A DNA stretch of 64,000 nucleotides from QUBU01 sp014337915 (lineage in GTDB: Bacteria > Pseudomonadota > Gammaproteobacteria > Steroidobacterales > GCA-2729495). The DNA lies in assembly GCA_030263395.1 (NCBI GenBank), contig SZOW01000002.1, positions 186,001 through 250,000 on the forward strand. The letters run 5' to 3'. Positions 25,739 through 33,766 of the stretch are shown one piece after another. Position 1 is the first letter of the stretch; each line of letters begins with the position of its first letter. The notes beneath the pieces were generated by a model, which saw nothing but the letters and a program-made list of their open reading frames with translations, was not told the origin of the DNA and did no database searches. Both the position numbers and the translations under genes were made by a program.

Positions 25739-26719
25739 ATGAACCATCCGACGCCGTTGCTGGCCCTGCGCGACCTGGTGGTGGAGTTCGACACCATGGC
25801 GGGCCGTGTACGGGCCGTGGACGGCGTGAGCCTCGACGTCTTCCCGGAGGAGAGCCTGGCTCTGGTGGGCGAGAGTGGCTGCGGCAAGACCGTCACCGCG
25901 CTGTCGATCCTGCGGCTGGTGCCGCAGCCGCCGGGCCGCATCGCCGGCGGCAGCATCCGCTTCGACGGCCGGGACCTGCTGGCCCTGCCGGAGAGCGGCA
26001 TGCGCGCCGTGCGCGGGCGCGACATCGCCATGATCTTTCAGGAACCGATGACCGCGTTGAACCCGGTGTTCACCGTGGGCGCGCAGCTCGGCGACGTGAT
26101 CCGCCGCCACCAGCGGCTGTCGCGGCGCGAGGCCCGGAAGGCGTCCCTCGCCCTGCTGGAACAGGTCGGGATCCCGGAGCCCGGGCGGCGCATCGACGAG
26201 TACCCGCACCAGCTCTCCGGCGGCCAGCGCCAGCGGGTGATGATCGCCATGGCGCTGTCCTGCGGTCCGCGGCTGCTGGTGGCCGACGAGCCGACCACGG
26301 CGCTGGACGTGACCACGCAGGCGCAGGTGCTCGAGGAAATCCGCCGCCTGCAGGCCGAGTACCGCATGGCGATGATTCTCGTGACCCATGACCTCGGCAT
26401 CGTCGCCGAGACCTGCACCCGCGCGGTGGTGATGTACTGCGGGCAGGTGGTGGAGGCGGCCACCACCGCCGCGCTGTTCTCGCGCCCGCATCACCCCTAC
26501 ACCGTGGGCCTGCTCGACTCCATCCCGCGCCTGCGCGAAACCCGGCTTGCCGAGCTGCCGGTGATTCCCGGGAGGGTACCTGATCCCCTGCAGCTGCCGG
26601 CCGGCTGCCGCTTTGCCGATCGCTGCCCGCGCGTCAGCGCTGAATGCCGGGTGGTGTCGCCGCCGCTGGTCGCGACAGCCGATGGCGGGCTCGTCGCCTG
26701 CTATCACCCGCATCCATGA
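25739..26719 (+). CDS. oppD: Peptide ABC transporter ATPase (OppD-like)
   Basis: The 326-residue ATPase has Walker A GESGCGKTVTALSIL, Q-loop MIFQEPMTALNPV, ABC signature LSGGQRQRVMIAMAL and Walker B LLVADEPTTALD. The C-terminal oligopeptide-transporter domain carries Cys residues typical of an FeS-binding tail (CRFADRCPRVSAEC, CYHPHP). It powers import with OppF. The start is the ATG at 25739 behind GAGGTG; upstream residues in the same frame are antisense noise. The stop overlaps the oppF ATG. Confidence 0.96.
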   Translation: MNHPTPLLALRDLVVEFDTMAGRVRAVDGVSLDVFPEESLALVGESGCGKTVTALSILRLVPQPPGRIAGGSIRFDGRDLLALPESGMRAVRGRDIAMIFQEPMTALNPVFTVGAQLGDVIRRHQRLSRREARKASLALLEQVGIPEPGRRIDEYPHQLSGGQRQRVMIAMALSCGPRLLVADEPTTALDVTTQAQVLEEIRRLQAEYRMAMILVTHDLGIVAETCTRAVVMYCGQVVEAATTAALFSRPHHPYTVGLLDSIPRLRETRLAELPVIPGRVPDPLQLPAGCRFADRCPRVSAECRVVSPPLVATADGGLVACYHPHP

Positions 26720-27714
26720 ACAGACCGCTGCTCGAAGTCCGTGAGCTGAGGAAGTACTTCCCGATCCGGGGTGGCCTGTTCCGTCGTGTGGTCGGCCAGG
26801 TGAAAGCGGTGGATGGCGTGAACCTGCAGCTCGTGGCCGGGCGCACGCTGGGGCTGGTGGGCGAGAGCGGCTGCGGGAAATCGACTCTTGGCCGGGCGAT
26901 CCTGCGCCTGCAGGAGCCGACCTCGGGGCAGGTCATCCTCAGTGGCGAGGACATCACCGCGCTGCCGCGGCAGGCGCTGCTGGCGCAGCGGCGCCAGATG
27001 CAGATCATCTTCCAGGATCCCTATGCCTCGCTGAATCCGCGGCGCACCGTGGGCCAGGCCATACGTGAACCGCTGGACGTGCACCGGATCGGCACGCTGG
27101 CCGAACGCCAGCAGCGGGTCACGGAGTTGCTCGACATCGTCGGCCTGCGCGACTCGGTCCGCGACCGCTACCCGCACGAGTTCTCCGGTGGCCAGCGCCA
27201 GCGCGTCGGCATCGCCCGGGCGCTGGCGCTGAATCCGGCGCTGATCGTGGCCGACGAGCCGGTCTCGGCACTCGATGTCTCGGTGCAGAGCCAAGTACTG
27301 AACCTGGTGGCTCGCCTGCAGCGCGAGCATGGCATCGCGTTCCTGTTCATCAGTCACGACCTGGCCGTGATCCAGCATGTCAGCGACGAGGTGGCGGTCA
27401 TGTACCTGGGGCGCATCGTCGAGCATGCGCCGGCTGCCAGCCTGTACCGCGAACCGCAGCATCCCTATACCCAGGCGCTGCTTTCCGCCGTGCCGGTGCC
27501 CGATCCCGCACGCCGCCGCCAGCGCATCGTGCTCGCGGGTGATGTGCCCTCGCCGGCGAGGCCGCCGCCAGGCTGCGCCTTTCATCCGCGCTGCCCACGC
27601 GCCCGTGACCGCTGTCGCCAGGAACGGCCGGAACTGGCCAGCACGGCCGGCGCGCCCGCTGGCACACGCGTCGCCTGCCACTTTCCGGGAACCGAGGATA
27701 GGGAGACAGATTGA
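26716..27714 (+). CDS. oppF: Peptide ABC transporter ATPase (OppF-like), C-terminus formed by a repeat element
   Basis: The 332-residue ATPase has Walker A GESGCGKSTLGRAIL, Q-loop IIFQDPYASLNPR, signature FSGGQRQRVGIARAL and Walker B LIVADEPVSALD. The OppF tail with Cys residues (CAFHPRCPRARDRC, ACHFPG) is complete. The last six residues (EDRETD) and the TGA stop lie inside the left arm of the palindromic repeat at 27695, so the native C-terminus was probably replaced when the repeat inserted. No functional motif seems lost. It is the last gene of the five-gene opp operon. Confidence 0.95.
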   Translation: MNRPLLEVRELRKYFPIRGGLFRRVVGQVKAVDGVNLQLVAGRTLGLVGESGCGKSTLGRAILRLQEPTSGQVILSGEDITALPRQALLAQRRQMQIIFQDPYASLNPRRTVGQAIREPLDVHRIGTLAERQQRVTELLDIVGLRDSVRDRYPHEFSGGQRQRVGIARALALNPALIVADEPVSALDVSVQSQVLNLVARLQREHGIAFLFISHDLAVIQHVSDEVAVMYLGRIVEHAPAASLYREPQHPYTQALLSAVPVPDPARRRQRIVLAGDVPSPARPPPGCAFHPRCPRARDRCRQERPELASTAGAPAGTRVACHFPGTEDRETD

Positions 27715-27817
27715 GATAGGGGGACAGTGAGATAGGGGGACAGTTTACTTATCTCCGCTTTGTCAAAAGCGGAGATAAGTAAACTGTCCCCCTATCTCAA
27801 TCTGTCTCCCTATCCTC
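27695..27817. repeat. Long palindromic repeat, GGGGACAGTTTACT family (copy A)
   Basis: The left arm (from 27695) and the right arm (27767-27817) are near-perfect reverse complements around a loop of about six bases (27761-27766). Each arm is about 50 bases. The left arm also holds a tandem duplication of TGAGATAGGGGGACAG (ends at 27727 and 27743), which leaves the hairpin asymmetric. The core GGGGACAGTTTACT is shared with copy B at 53418-53561. It could fold into a strong hairpin that ends oppF transcription. It resembles REP- or MITE-like elements mobilised in trans by Y1 transposases; no transposase gene is present here. Confidence 0.85.
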
Positions 27818-27825
27818 CCGCTATC

Positions 27826-28569
27826 ATGCCTCCTGTTCTGGGATACGAACTGCGGCTGTCGGCTCGCCGGCGCACGTTGTCGCTGGAGGTGCATCGTGAC
27901 CTGCGGATCGTTGTCCGGGCGCCAGCGAGGGTAGATCGCAGCTTCATCGACGCCTGGGTCGCGGAGCGCGGGCAGTGGATCGACCGCCAGGTCGAGCGCT
28001 TCCGGCGCCTGGGTCGGGAGCAGCCAGTAGCGGTCCGTTACGTCACTGGTGACAGGCTGCGATTCCTTGGCAGGGACTACCGTCTCGAGGTGACCGCAGC
28101 CCCGCGTCCACTCGTCCGGCTGGAGGGCGATACGCTGCACGTCGCCTTGCGCTTCGGCCGCGGCGAAATGGGTGGCGAACCCGTGAGGCGTGCCCTGGAG
28201 CGCTGGTACCGCGAGCGTGCTGCCGTCATCTTCGCCGAGCTGCTCGACCGCCACCTGCCATGGTTTGCCGGACGCGGCCATGCGCGACCGGTCCTGACTA
28301 TCCGCCGCATGCGGAGCCGCTGGGGCAGCCTGTCGGGGCCTGGCCGCGAAGCGGGCTGGCTCGATCCGCAAGTCCGGGCGGCACGGCGCATGACGCTGAA
28401 CCTTGCACTGGTACACGCGGCACCCGAGTGCATCGAGTACGTCGTGGTCCACGAGCTCTGTCATCTGGAGCACCGTGGCCATGGCCCCGCCTTTCACCGG
28501 CTCATGGACCAGCGGCTTCCCGACTGGCACGAGCGCCGGCGGCGGCTGGAGCAGCCACAACCGCCCTGA
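27826..28569 (+). CDS. YgjP-like (DUF45, M48) zinc metallopeptidase-type protein
   Basis: The 247-residue protein carries the zinc motif VVVHELCHLEHRGHGPAFH (HExxH plus a downstream His) and the family stretches RRMRSRWGSLSG and LNLALVHAAPECIEYVV. In the YgjP/UTP pyrophosphatase family the fold is a minigluzincin, and some members are linked to nucleotide hydrolysis rather than proteolysis. The ATG at 27826 lies nine bases after the right arm of the palindrome, and no Shine-Dalgarno site is visible. The repeat therefore seems to have replaced the native leader, and expression may depend on it. Confidence 0.88.
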   Translation: MPPVLGYELRLSARRRTLSLEVHRDLRIVVRAPARVDRSFIDAWVAERGQWIDRQVERFRRLGREQPVAVRYVTGDRLRFLGRDYRLEVTAAPRPLVRLEGDTLHVALRFGRGEMGGEPVRRALERWYRERAAVIFAELLDRHLPWFAGRGHARPVLTIRRMRSRWGSLSGPGREAGWLDPQVRAARRMTLNLALVHAAPECIEYVVVHELCHLEHRGHGPAFHRLMDQRLPDWHERRRRLEQPQPP

Positions 28570-28589
28570 TGTTGCCAGGTTCACCGGCG

Positions 28590-28655
28590 TGGCACATTTT
28601 TCTAAAAAACAGAATATCGCAGACTATTTATTGCATTTGTCAGATTAATTGCCGT
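28590..28655. promoter_or_regulatory. AT-rich leader upstream of catalase
   Basis: The 184 bases between the YgjP gene and catalase contain a short AT-rich stretch (ACATTTTTCTAAAAAACAG to about TTTGTCAGATTAATT) inside GC-rich DNA. This is the most likely place for the catalase promoter. No -35/-10 pair of convincing quality and no full OxyR site could be defined. Confidence 0.4.
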
Positions 28656-28753
28656 CGTCCAGAATGGCCTGGCGCTGGCGGAACGAGCCGCGCCCGCGCA
28701 GAGTTGGATCCACATCGCGGCCTGCGGCCGCGACCACGAGAAGGAGCAGGACG

Positions 28754-30202
28754 ATGGGCAAGAAGCTGACCACCAACGCCGGTTGCCCGGTGACCGACAA
28801 CCAGAACGTGCTGACTGCCGGCCCGCGCGGGCCTCAGCTGCTGCAGGACGTGTGGTTCCTGGAGAAGCTGGCGCATTTCGACCGGGAGGTGATCCCGGAG
28901 CGGCGCATGCACGCCAAGGGCTCCGGCGCCTACGGCACGTTTACCGTGACCCACGACATCAGCCGCTACACCAGGGCGAAGATCTTCTCCAAGGTCGGCA
29001 AGAAGACCGAACTGTTCGCACGCTTCACCACGGTGGCGGGCGAGCGCGGTGCAGCTGATGCCGAGCGCGACATCCGCGGCTTCGCGGTGAAGTTCTATAC
29101 AGAGGAGGGCAACTGGGACCTCGTCGGCAACAACACGCCGGTGTTCTTTCTGCGTGATCCGCTGAAGTTCCCCGACCTGAATCACGCGGTGAAGCGCGAT
29201 CCGCGTACCAACATGCGCAGCGCGAGGAACAACTGGGACTTCTGGACTTCGCTGCCCGAGGCCCTGCACCAGGTCACCATCGTGATGAGCGACCGGGGCA
29301 TCCCGGCAACCTACCGGCACATGCATGGCTTCGGCAGCCATACCTTCAGCCTGATCAACGCAAAGGGCGAGCGCCACTGGGTGAAGTTCCACCTCAGGAG
29401 CCAGCAGGGCATCCGCAACCTGACCGATGCCGAGGCAGAGGCGATGATTGGCAGGGACCGCGAGAGCCACCAGCGCGATCTCTACGAGAGCCTGGAAAAG
29501 GGTGACTTCCCCAAGTGGACCATGCAAGTACAGGTCATGCCCGAGGCCGACGCGGCGCAGCTGCCGTACAACCCCTTCGACCTGACCAAGGTCTGGCCGC
29601 ACAAGGACTATCCGCTGATCGACGTCGGTGTCATGGAGCTGAACCGCAACCCGGAGAATTTCTTCGCGGAAGTGGAACAGTCGGCATTCAACCCGGCGAA
29701 CATCGTGCCGGGCATCGGCTTCTCGCCGGACCGCATGCTCCAGGGGCGGCTGTTCTCCTACGGGGATGCGCAGCGCTATCGGCTCGGTGTGAACCATCAC
29801 CTGATCCCGGTCAATGCGCCGCGCTGCCCGGTGCACAGCTACCACCGCGATGGCGCGATGCGGGTGGACGGCAACCATGGCAGCACGCTGGGCTACGAGC
29901 CGAACAGCTACGGCGAGTGGCAGCAGCAGCCGGACTTTCGCGAGCCGCCGCTGGCGCTCAACGGCGCGGCGGACCACTGGAACCACCGCGAGGACAGCGA
30001 CTACTACTCGCAGCCCGGTGCACTGTTCCGCCTCATGACCGCCGCCCAGAAGCAGGCGCTGTTCGACAACACCGCCCGCTCGATTGGCCCGGCGCCACGG
30101 GAGATCCAGCTGCGCCACATCGGCAACTGCCTGAAGGCTGACAGGGCCTATGGTGAAGGCGTGGCACGGGCGCTCGGCATTCCCGTGGACAGCCTGAAGT
30201 AG
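28754..30202 (+). CDS. katA: Monofunctional haem catalase (KatA type, small subunit)
   Basis: The 482-residue protein is a small-subunit catalase. The distal His is in ERRMHAKGSGAYGTF, the distal Asn in NWDLVGNNTPVFFLRDP, and the haem-ligating Tyr in GRLFSYGDAQRYRLG. The clade signature FARFTTVAGERGAADAERD is present. It converts hydrogen peroxide to water and oxygen in the cytoplasm. A GAAGGAGCAGG Shine-Dalgarno region precedes the ATG at 28754. A strong intrinsic terminator follows, so the gene is transcribed alone. Confidence 0.98.
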   Translation: MGKKLTTNAGCPVTDNQNVLTAGPRGPQLLQDVWFLEKLAHFDREVIPERRMHAKGSGAYGTFTVTHDISRYTRAKIFSKVGKKTELFARFTTVAGERGAADAERDIRGFAVKFYTEEGNWDLVGNNTPVFFLRDPLKFPDLNHAVKRDPRTNMRSARNNWDFWTSLPEALHQVTIVMSDRGIPATYRHMHGFGSHTFSLINAKGERHWVKFHLRSQQGIRNLTDAEAEAMIGRDRESHQRDLYESLEKGDFPKWTMQVQVMPEADAAQLPYNPFDLTKVWPHKDYPLIDVGVMELNRNPENFFAEVEQSAFNPANIVPGIGFSPDRMLQGRLFSYGDAQRYRLGVNHHLIPVNAPRCPVHSYHRDGAMRVDGNHGSTLGYEPNSYGEWQQQPDFREPPLALNGAADHWNHREDSDYYSQPGALFRLMTAAQKQALFDNTARSIGPAPREIQLRHIGNCLKADRAYGEGVARALGIPVDSLK

Positions 30203-30230
30203 CCGATACCTGCCTGCGACAACCAGGCCA

Positions 30231-30264
30231 GAAGCCCCGCCCCGGCGGGGCTTCTGCTTTTTTC
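30231..30264 (+). terminator. Intrinsic terminator after catalase
   Basis: GAAGCCCCGC (30231-30240) pairs perfectly with GCGGGGCTTC (30245-30254) around a four-base loop, followed by TGCTTTTTTC. This is a classical rho-independent terminator 28 bases after the catalase stop. Confidence 0.93.
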
Positions 30265-30343
30265 TGGCCACGCTACACTGCGGCCGATGTGCGGGCGGCG
30301 CCGGTGGCAGCCGGCAACCCGATGTCCAGCCACGAGGGTCAGC

Positions 30344-30964
30344 ATGACCAGTTGCCGTCTGCTCCTGCTTGCGATCGCTGCCGTCGTCCTCGGCGCCTGT
30401 GGTGGAGGGAGTCCGGCGCCGGCAACTGGCGACGGCGCGGATTCCAGGCCCACCGCGTCAGCGAGCGTGGCGGGCATCAGCGCCCGTGCCCTGCTCGAAC
30501 AGGCGCTGACCGAAGCGCGAGCCTGGCAGCCGGATGCCGAGCTGGTGGCGGTGTCGACCAGTTTCGCGGCCGGGCCGCGGCACACTTTCTGGTTCTACGA
30601 CGTGCAATCCCCCTCGCAGGGGCGCTGCACGCGCATCCGTGCGCTGGAGAACGGCACCATCGAGAACGTCGGCACCGGTGGAGCCTGTGTGCTCATGCAG
30701 CCCCTGTCCGGGGAGTTCATCGACAGCCCGGAAGCCTGGCGGACCGCGCGCGCGGCTGGGCTTATCCCGGGAGGTCCAATGCAGTTCGCACTTCGTTATC
30801 AGCGCGATGCTGCACTGCCTGCGCCACAGGCCTGCTGGCTGTTGTCGTCCGACGCTGACCGTGATGCGGCAACCGGCGCGACCCGCAGCTGGTGCGTGGA
30901 TCCGGCCAGCGGGCAGTTCGTTGCCCGGCTGTCGGGCAAGGAACGCAGCGCCGCTGCACCTTGA
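30344..30964 (+). CDS. Lipoprotein of unknown family (paralogue of the 58416-59060 gene)
   Basis: The 206-residue protein has a lipoprotein signal with lipobox VLGAC, a 30-residue Ala/Ser/Gly linker and a conserved domain (about residues 45-200). The domain has a long helix (ARALLEQALTEARAWQPDAE), then GPRHTFWFYDVQSPSQG, CTRIRALENG and a C-terminal WCVDPASGQFVARLSGK. Four Cys in the domain could form disulfides. A second protein in this window aligns along the whole domain at similar spacing. The C-terminal motif recalls PepSY-type strands, but this is weak. Function unknown; it stands alone between catalase and a chelatase-like gene. Confidence 0.85.
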   Translation: MTSCRLLLLAIAAVVLGACGGGSPAPATGDGADSRPTASASVAGISARALLEQALTEARAWQPDAELVAVSTSFAAGPRHTFWFYDVQSPSQGRCTRIRALENGTIENVGTGGACVLMQPLSGEFIDSPEAWRTARAAGLIPGGPMQFALRYQRDAALPAPQACWLLSSDADRDAATGATRSWCVDPASGQFVARLSGKERSAAAP

Positions 30965-31059
30965 CGCTGGCCTGCAGCAGTGCACGCCTGGGGCATGTTA
31001 CTGGTCGGCGCACTGTGGTAATGATGGCCGCGGATTCCAAACCACAGGACGCCAACGCA

Positions 31060-32106
31060 ATGCCCGCAGCCACCCATCGTCGCGCGACTCTCGCCCTGGT
31101 CCTCGCATCCAGCCTCGCAGCCGCGATGGCAGCGCCGCCAGCCGGCGCCGAGGACCACTCTGACCATCAGGGCCACGAAGCCCATGCGATGAGCGCCCAG
31201 GACCTGGCAACGCTGCGCAGCAAGGTGCCGCTCTATCGCAGTTTCACCGACCAGCAGATCAACGAAAGCATGGGCCGCATGCACGACACCGAGGACTACC
31301 TGAGTCCGGCCGGACTGCGCGGCGAGATCGGCGTGCTCGCCCTCGGCCACGGCTATGGCGACCAGGGCAACGCGCAGTTCGAGGCCGGCTTCGCCGAAGT
31401 GGCGAAGGCCAGGCCGACTGCCGCGGCACTGGGTATGGCCATGATGGGGTCGGCCCATATCCAGCGCGCCACAGATGCGCTCGAGGCCGCCGGCGCGAAG
31501 ACCATCGTCGTGGTGCCGACCGAGATCGGCCAGCGCACGGATCTGACGCGGCAGTGGCTCTACATTCTCGGCCTCGAGGAGCACTCGGCCTACCTGGACG
31601 TCCCGCGCCTGAAGACGCAGGCCCGGTTGGTCATGGCGTCCGGACCCACCGCCAGCAGCGTGGTCAGCGACATCCTCGCCGCGAACCTGCGGACGATCAG
31701 CCGTGACCCCGCGCATGAAGTCGCCGTGATCATCGCCCATGGCCCGGCCGACGAGCAGGAGAACGCGGCCGAGCTGGCGGACCTCGAGCGCCATGCCGCC
31801 GCCGTCAGGAAGACCCTCGGCCTGGCCGGTGCCTGGGCCGCCACGCTGCAGGACGATGCACCGGCGGCTTTGCGCGAGGCCAACGTCAGGCGCGTGCGCG
31901 ACCACATTACCGCGGAAACCGCCGCCGGCCGGCGCGTGCTGGTATCACCGCTGCTCATCACCGGCCGCGGCTATGTCTCGAAGAAGATCCACAAGGACCT
32001 CGAGGGGCTGAAGGTCGAGATCGTGGATGTCGGGTTGGCCGAGAGCCCGCTGTTCAGCAAATGGGTGGCCTCGACGGTGGAGGCAGCCGCCGCCTCGGGC
32101 AAATAA
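31060..32106 (+). CDS. Exported CbiX/sirohydrochlorin chelatase-like protein
   Basis: The 348-residue protein has a signal peptide (THRRATLALVLASSLAAAMA), a His-rich segment EDHSDHQGHEAH after cleavage, and two half-domains that look like class-II chelatases. The first has IGVLALGHGYGDQGNAQFE, where CbiX proteins have a metal-binding His in GHG, and KTIVVVPTEIG. The second has VAVIIAHGPADEQENAA and RVLVSPLLITGRGYVSKKI. Cytoplasmic CbiX inserts Co or Ni into tetrapyrroles, but export of such a protein is unexpected; metal binding or delivery is an alternative. A start at 31021 would add 13 residues before the signal peptide. Confidence 0.72.
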   Translation: MPAATHRRATLALVLASSLAAAMAAPPAGAEDHSDHQGHEAHAMSAQDLATLRSKVPLYRSFTDQQINESMGRMHDTEDYLSPAGLRGEIGVLALGHGYGDQGNAQFEAGFAEVAKARPTAAALGMAMMGSAHIQRATDALEAAGAKTIVVVPTEIGQRTDLTRQWLYILGLEEHSAYLDVPRLKTQARLVMASGPTASSVVSDILAANLRTISRDPAHEVAVIIAHGPADEQENAAELADLERHAAAVRKTLGLAGAWAATLQDDAPAALREANVRRVRDHITAETAAGRRVLVSPLLITGRGYVSKKIHKDLEGLKVEIVDVGLAESPLFSKWVASTVEAAAASGK

Positions 32107-32150
32107 TTAGCAGCGGGAGTTACCGGAGCTGGTGCAGCAACGCTGGACCA

Positions 32151-32576
32151 CTAACCGCTGCGGGCGCGCCACTCCAGCCATTCGAAAACCGCCATCCCGG
32201 CCAGCATCGCGGCGATGAACGGCGCTGCCGCGCCGGGAGCCAGCCCGATGGCGACGACTGCGGGCCCCGGGCAGAAGCCGGCCAGCCCCCAGCCGACGCC
32301 GAACACGAGGCTGCCCAGCACCAGCCGCTGGTCGATGGCGCGCGCCGTGGGCAGTGCCAGCGGAACGCCAGTGAGCGCCTGCGTCCGCCGGCGCGCCCAG
32401 GCGAAGGCTGGCAACGCTGCGGCGACGGCGCCTGCCATGACGAAGGCCAGCGACGGATCCCAGGCTCCGGTGACATCCAGGAAGGCGAGCACCTTCGCGG
32501 GGTTCGCCATGCCCGACAGCAGCAGGCCCAATCCGAACAGCAGGCCCGCCAGCAGCGCAGCAGCCAGGCGGATCAC
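32151..32576 (-). CDS. YeeE/YedE-family membrane protein, second half
   Basis: The 141-residue protein has about four membrane helices and the family motifs LLSGMANPAKVLAFLDVTGAW and GLAGFCPGPAVVAIGL, in which the Cys is the conserved sulfur-relay residue. The family imports thiosulfate or other sulfur compounds (TsuA/PmpB type). It overlaps the preceding gene by four bases, and the two halves probably form one transporter. The start ATG at 32576 is set by this overlap. Confidence 0.9.
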   Translation of the reverse strand: MIRLAAALLAGLLFGLGLLLSGMANPAKVLAFLDVTGAWDPSLAFVMAGAVAAALPAFAWARRRTQALTGVPLALPTARAIDQRLVLGSLVFGVGWGLAGFCPGPAVVAIGLAPGAAAPFIAAMLAGMAVFEWLEWRARSG

Positions 32577-33010
32577 GAGCCAGCCCCCAGTTGCCGGGCA
32601 ATGAATACGGTGGCAACGCCTGCCGCGATGAACAGGATCGTCGCAGCCAGTGAGCGTGGTGACAGCCGTGCCAGGCCACAGACGCCATGACCGCTGGTGC
32701 AGCCTCCGCCATAGCGGGTACCGAGCCCGACCAGCAGGCCGGCGGCCACCAGCGTCATGGGCCCGGCATCGATCCGCGGCAGGGGCAGCGGGGCGAACGC
32801 GGCCCAGGCGAGCGGAGCGGCGAGTAGCCCGGCGAGGAAGGCCAGCCGCCAGCCGGTGTCGCCCGGCCGGGGGCGGAACAGGCCGCCGAGGATGCCGCTG
32901 ATCCCGGCGATCCGGCCGTCGACAACGATGAGGATTGCAGCGGCCAGGCCGATCAGCAGGCCTCCTATGAGTGAGGCCCAGGGCGTGAAAGCTTGCCAGT
33001 CGATGCTCAT
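32573..33010 (-). CDS. YeeE/YedE-family membrane protein, first half
   Basis: The 145-residue protein has four membrane helices with GLGTRYGGGCTSGHGVCGLA, the GGGCTSGHG motif of the family with two conserved Cys. Together with the downstream half it resembles the split PmpA/PmpB type of putative sulfur-compound transporter. It is first of the two-gene operon, transcribed from the AT-rich region around 33100-33180 or nearer. The neighbouring exported chelatase-like gene on the other strand could be linked through sulfur or metal handling, but this is only context. Confidence 0.9.
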   Translation of the reverse strand: MSIDWQAFTPWASLIGGLLIGLAAAILIVVDGRIAGISGILGGLFRPRPGDTGWRLAFLAGLLAAPLAWAAFAPLPLPRIDAGPMTLVAAGLLVGLGTRYGGGCTSGHGVCGLARLSPRSLAATILFIAAGVATVFIARQLGAGS

Positions 33011-33099
33011 GATCCGGGACTATACGCGGGCGCCGGCTGGTGCCGATCGTGGCAGGTCGTGGCCGGGATCCGGGGGATTCAGTGATCCTAGAGCAGCAG

Positions 33100-33180
33100 G
33101 TTTCACAGGACTGTCAATATTGATAACCGAATGTTTATTAATCGATTTTTTGACTGTCTATTTAACTGTCAAGTACTGCT
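33100..33180. promoter_or_regulatory. AT-rich control region with three ACTGTC repeats
   Basis: Between the YeeE/YedE pair and the acetyltransferase lies a short AT-rich stretch in GC-rich surroundings. ACTGTC occurs at 33110-33115, 33153-33158 and 33165-33170. Read on the minus strand, these give two perfect TTGACA hexamers (around 33112 and 33167), good -35 elements for the YeeE/YedE operon. No clear -10 could be fixed. TTGAC and GTCAA also form an inverted repeat around 33151-33172. The region overlaps the last codons of the acetyltransferase. Confidence 0.45.
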
Positions 33181-33714
33181 AATTATGGCCTGCCGCTTCA
33201 GGATGAACTCCAGGTCGCGATGCTCGCCGACCGGAAACAGATACTCCCCGACGCGCCGGAAACCGTGGCGGGCGTACAGGCGCTGGGCACCGAAGTTCTC
33301 CGACCACACGCCAATGTACAGCGGCTCGTGGCCCGCAGCTTCGAGCCAGGTGAGTGCGGTTTCGAGCAGCCTGGTCCCCAGGCCCCGGCGCTGGTAGCCG
33401 CCGCGCAGGTAGAGCTGGCGCAGCTCGCCCGCGCGCGGTTCGCGCCCGGCGACCGGCAGCTTGCAGGGTCCGGCGACCGCATAGCCGGCCACCGCGCCAT
33501 CCGCGGCCAGCACGACCCAGGTGGCCAGCTCCGGATCGGCCAACGTCTGTTGCCAGGACTCCGCGGTGTGCGCCGAGGCGAGGAACGCGGCAAGATCCTC
33601 GGGCCGGTAGAGGTGCCCGAAGGTCTCGATGAAGCATTCGCGGCCGGCCTGCACCAGCAGGCTGCCATCAGCGGTCGTTGCGCGCCGCGGTTCCAGGATC
33701 GCAGGTTCATCCAT
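33169..33714 (-). CDS. GNAT-family N-acetyltransferase
   Basis: The 181-residue protein has the GNAT acetyl-CoA site LRQLYLRGGYQRRGLGTRLLE (V/I-x-x-x-x-R/Q-x-x-G-x-G/A type), preceded by WVVLAADGAVAGYAVAG and followed by LYIGVWSENFGAQRLYARHGF. It acetylates an unknown amine. The start is the ATG at 33714 (MDEPAILEPRRAT). It is divergent from the MFS transporter gene, and a palindromic operator-like site lies between them. Confidence 0.9.
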   Translation of the reverse strand: MDEPAILEPRRATTADGSLLVQAGRECFIETFGHLYRPEDLAAFLASAHTAESWQQTLADPELATWVVLAADGAVAGYAVAGPCKLPVAGREPRAGELRQLYLRGGYQRRGLGTRLLETALTWLEAAGHEPLYIGVWSENFGAQRLYARHGFRRVGEYLFPVGEHRDLEFILKRQAIISST

Positions 33715-33766
33715 GGGCAGGCATTCTAGGCGGCGGGGGCGGCCGTCTGCCGCGGGGGCACTCAAT

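Noticed and set aside
28611..28650. Possible OxyR site before catalase (AATATCGCAGACTAT)
   Set aside because: The ATAG/CTAT quarter-sites do not keep the required seven-base spacing; evidence too weak.
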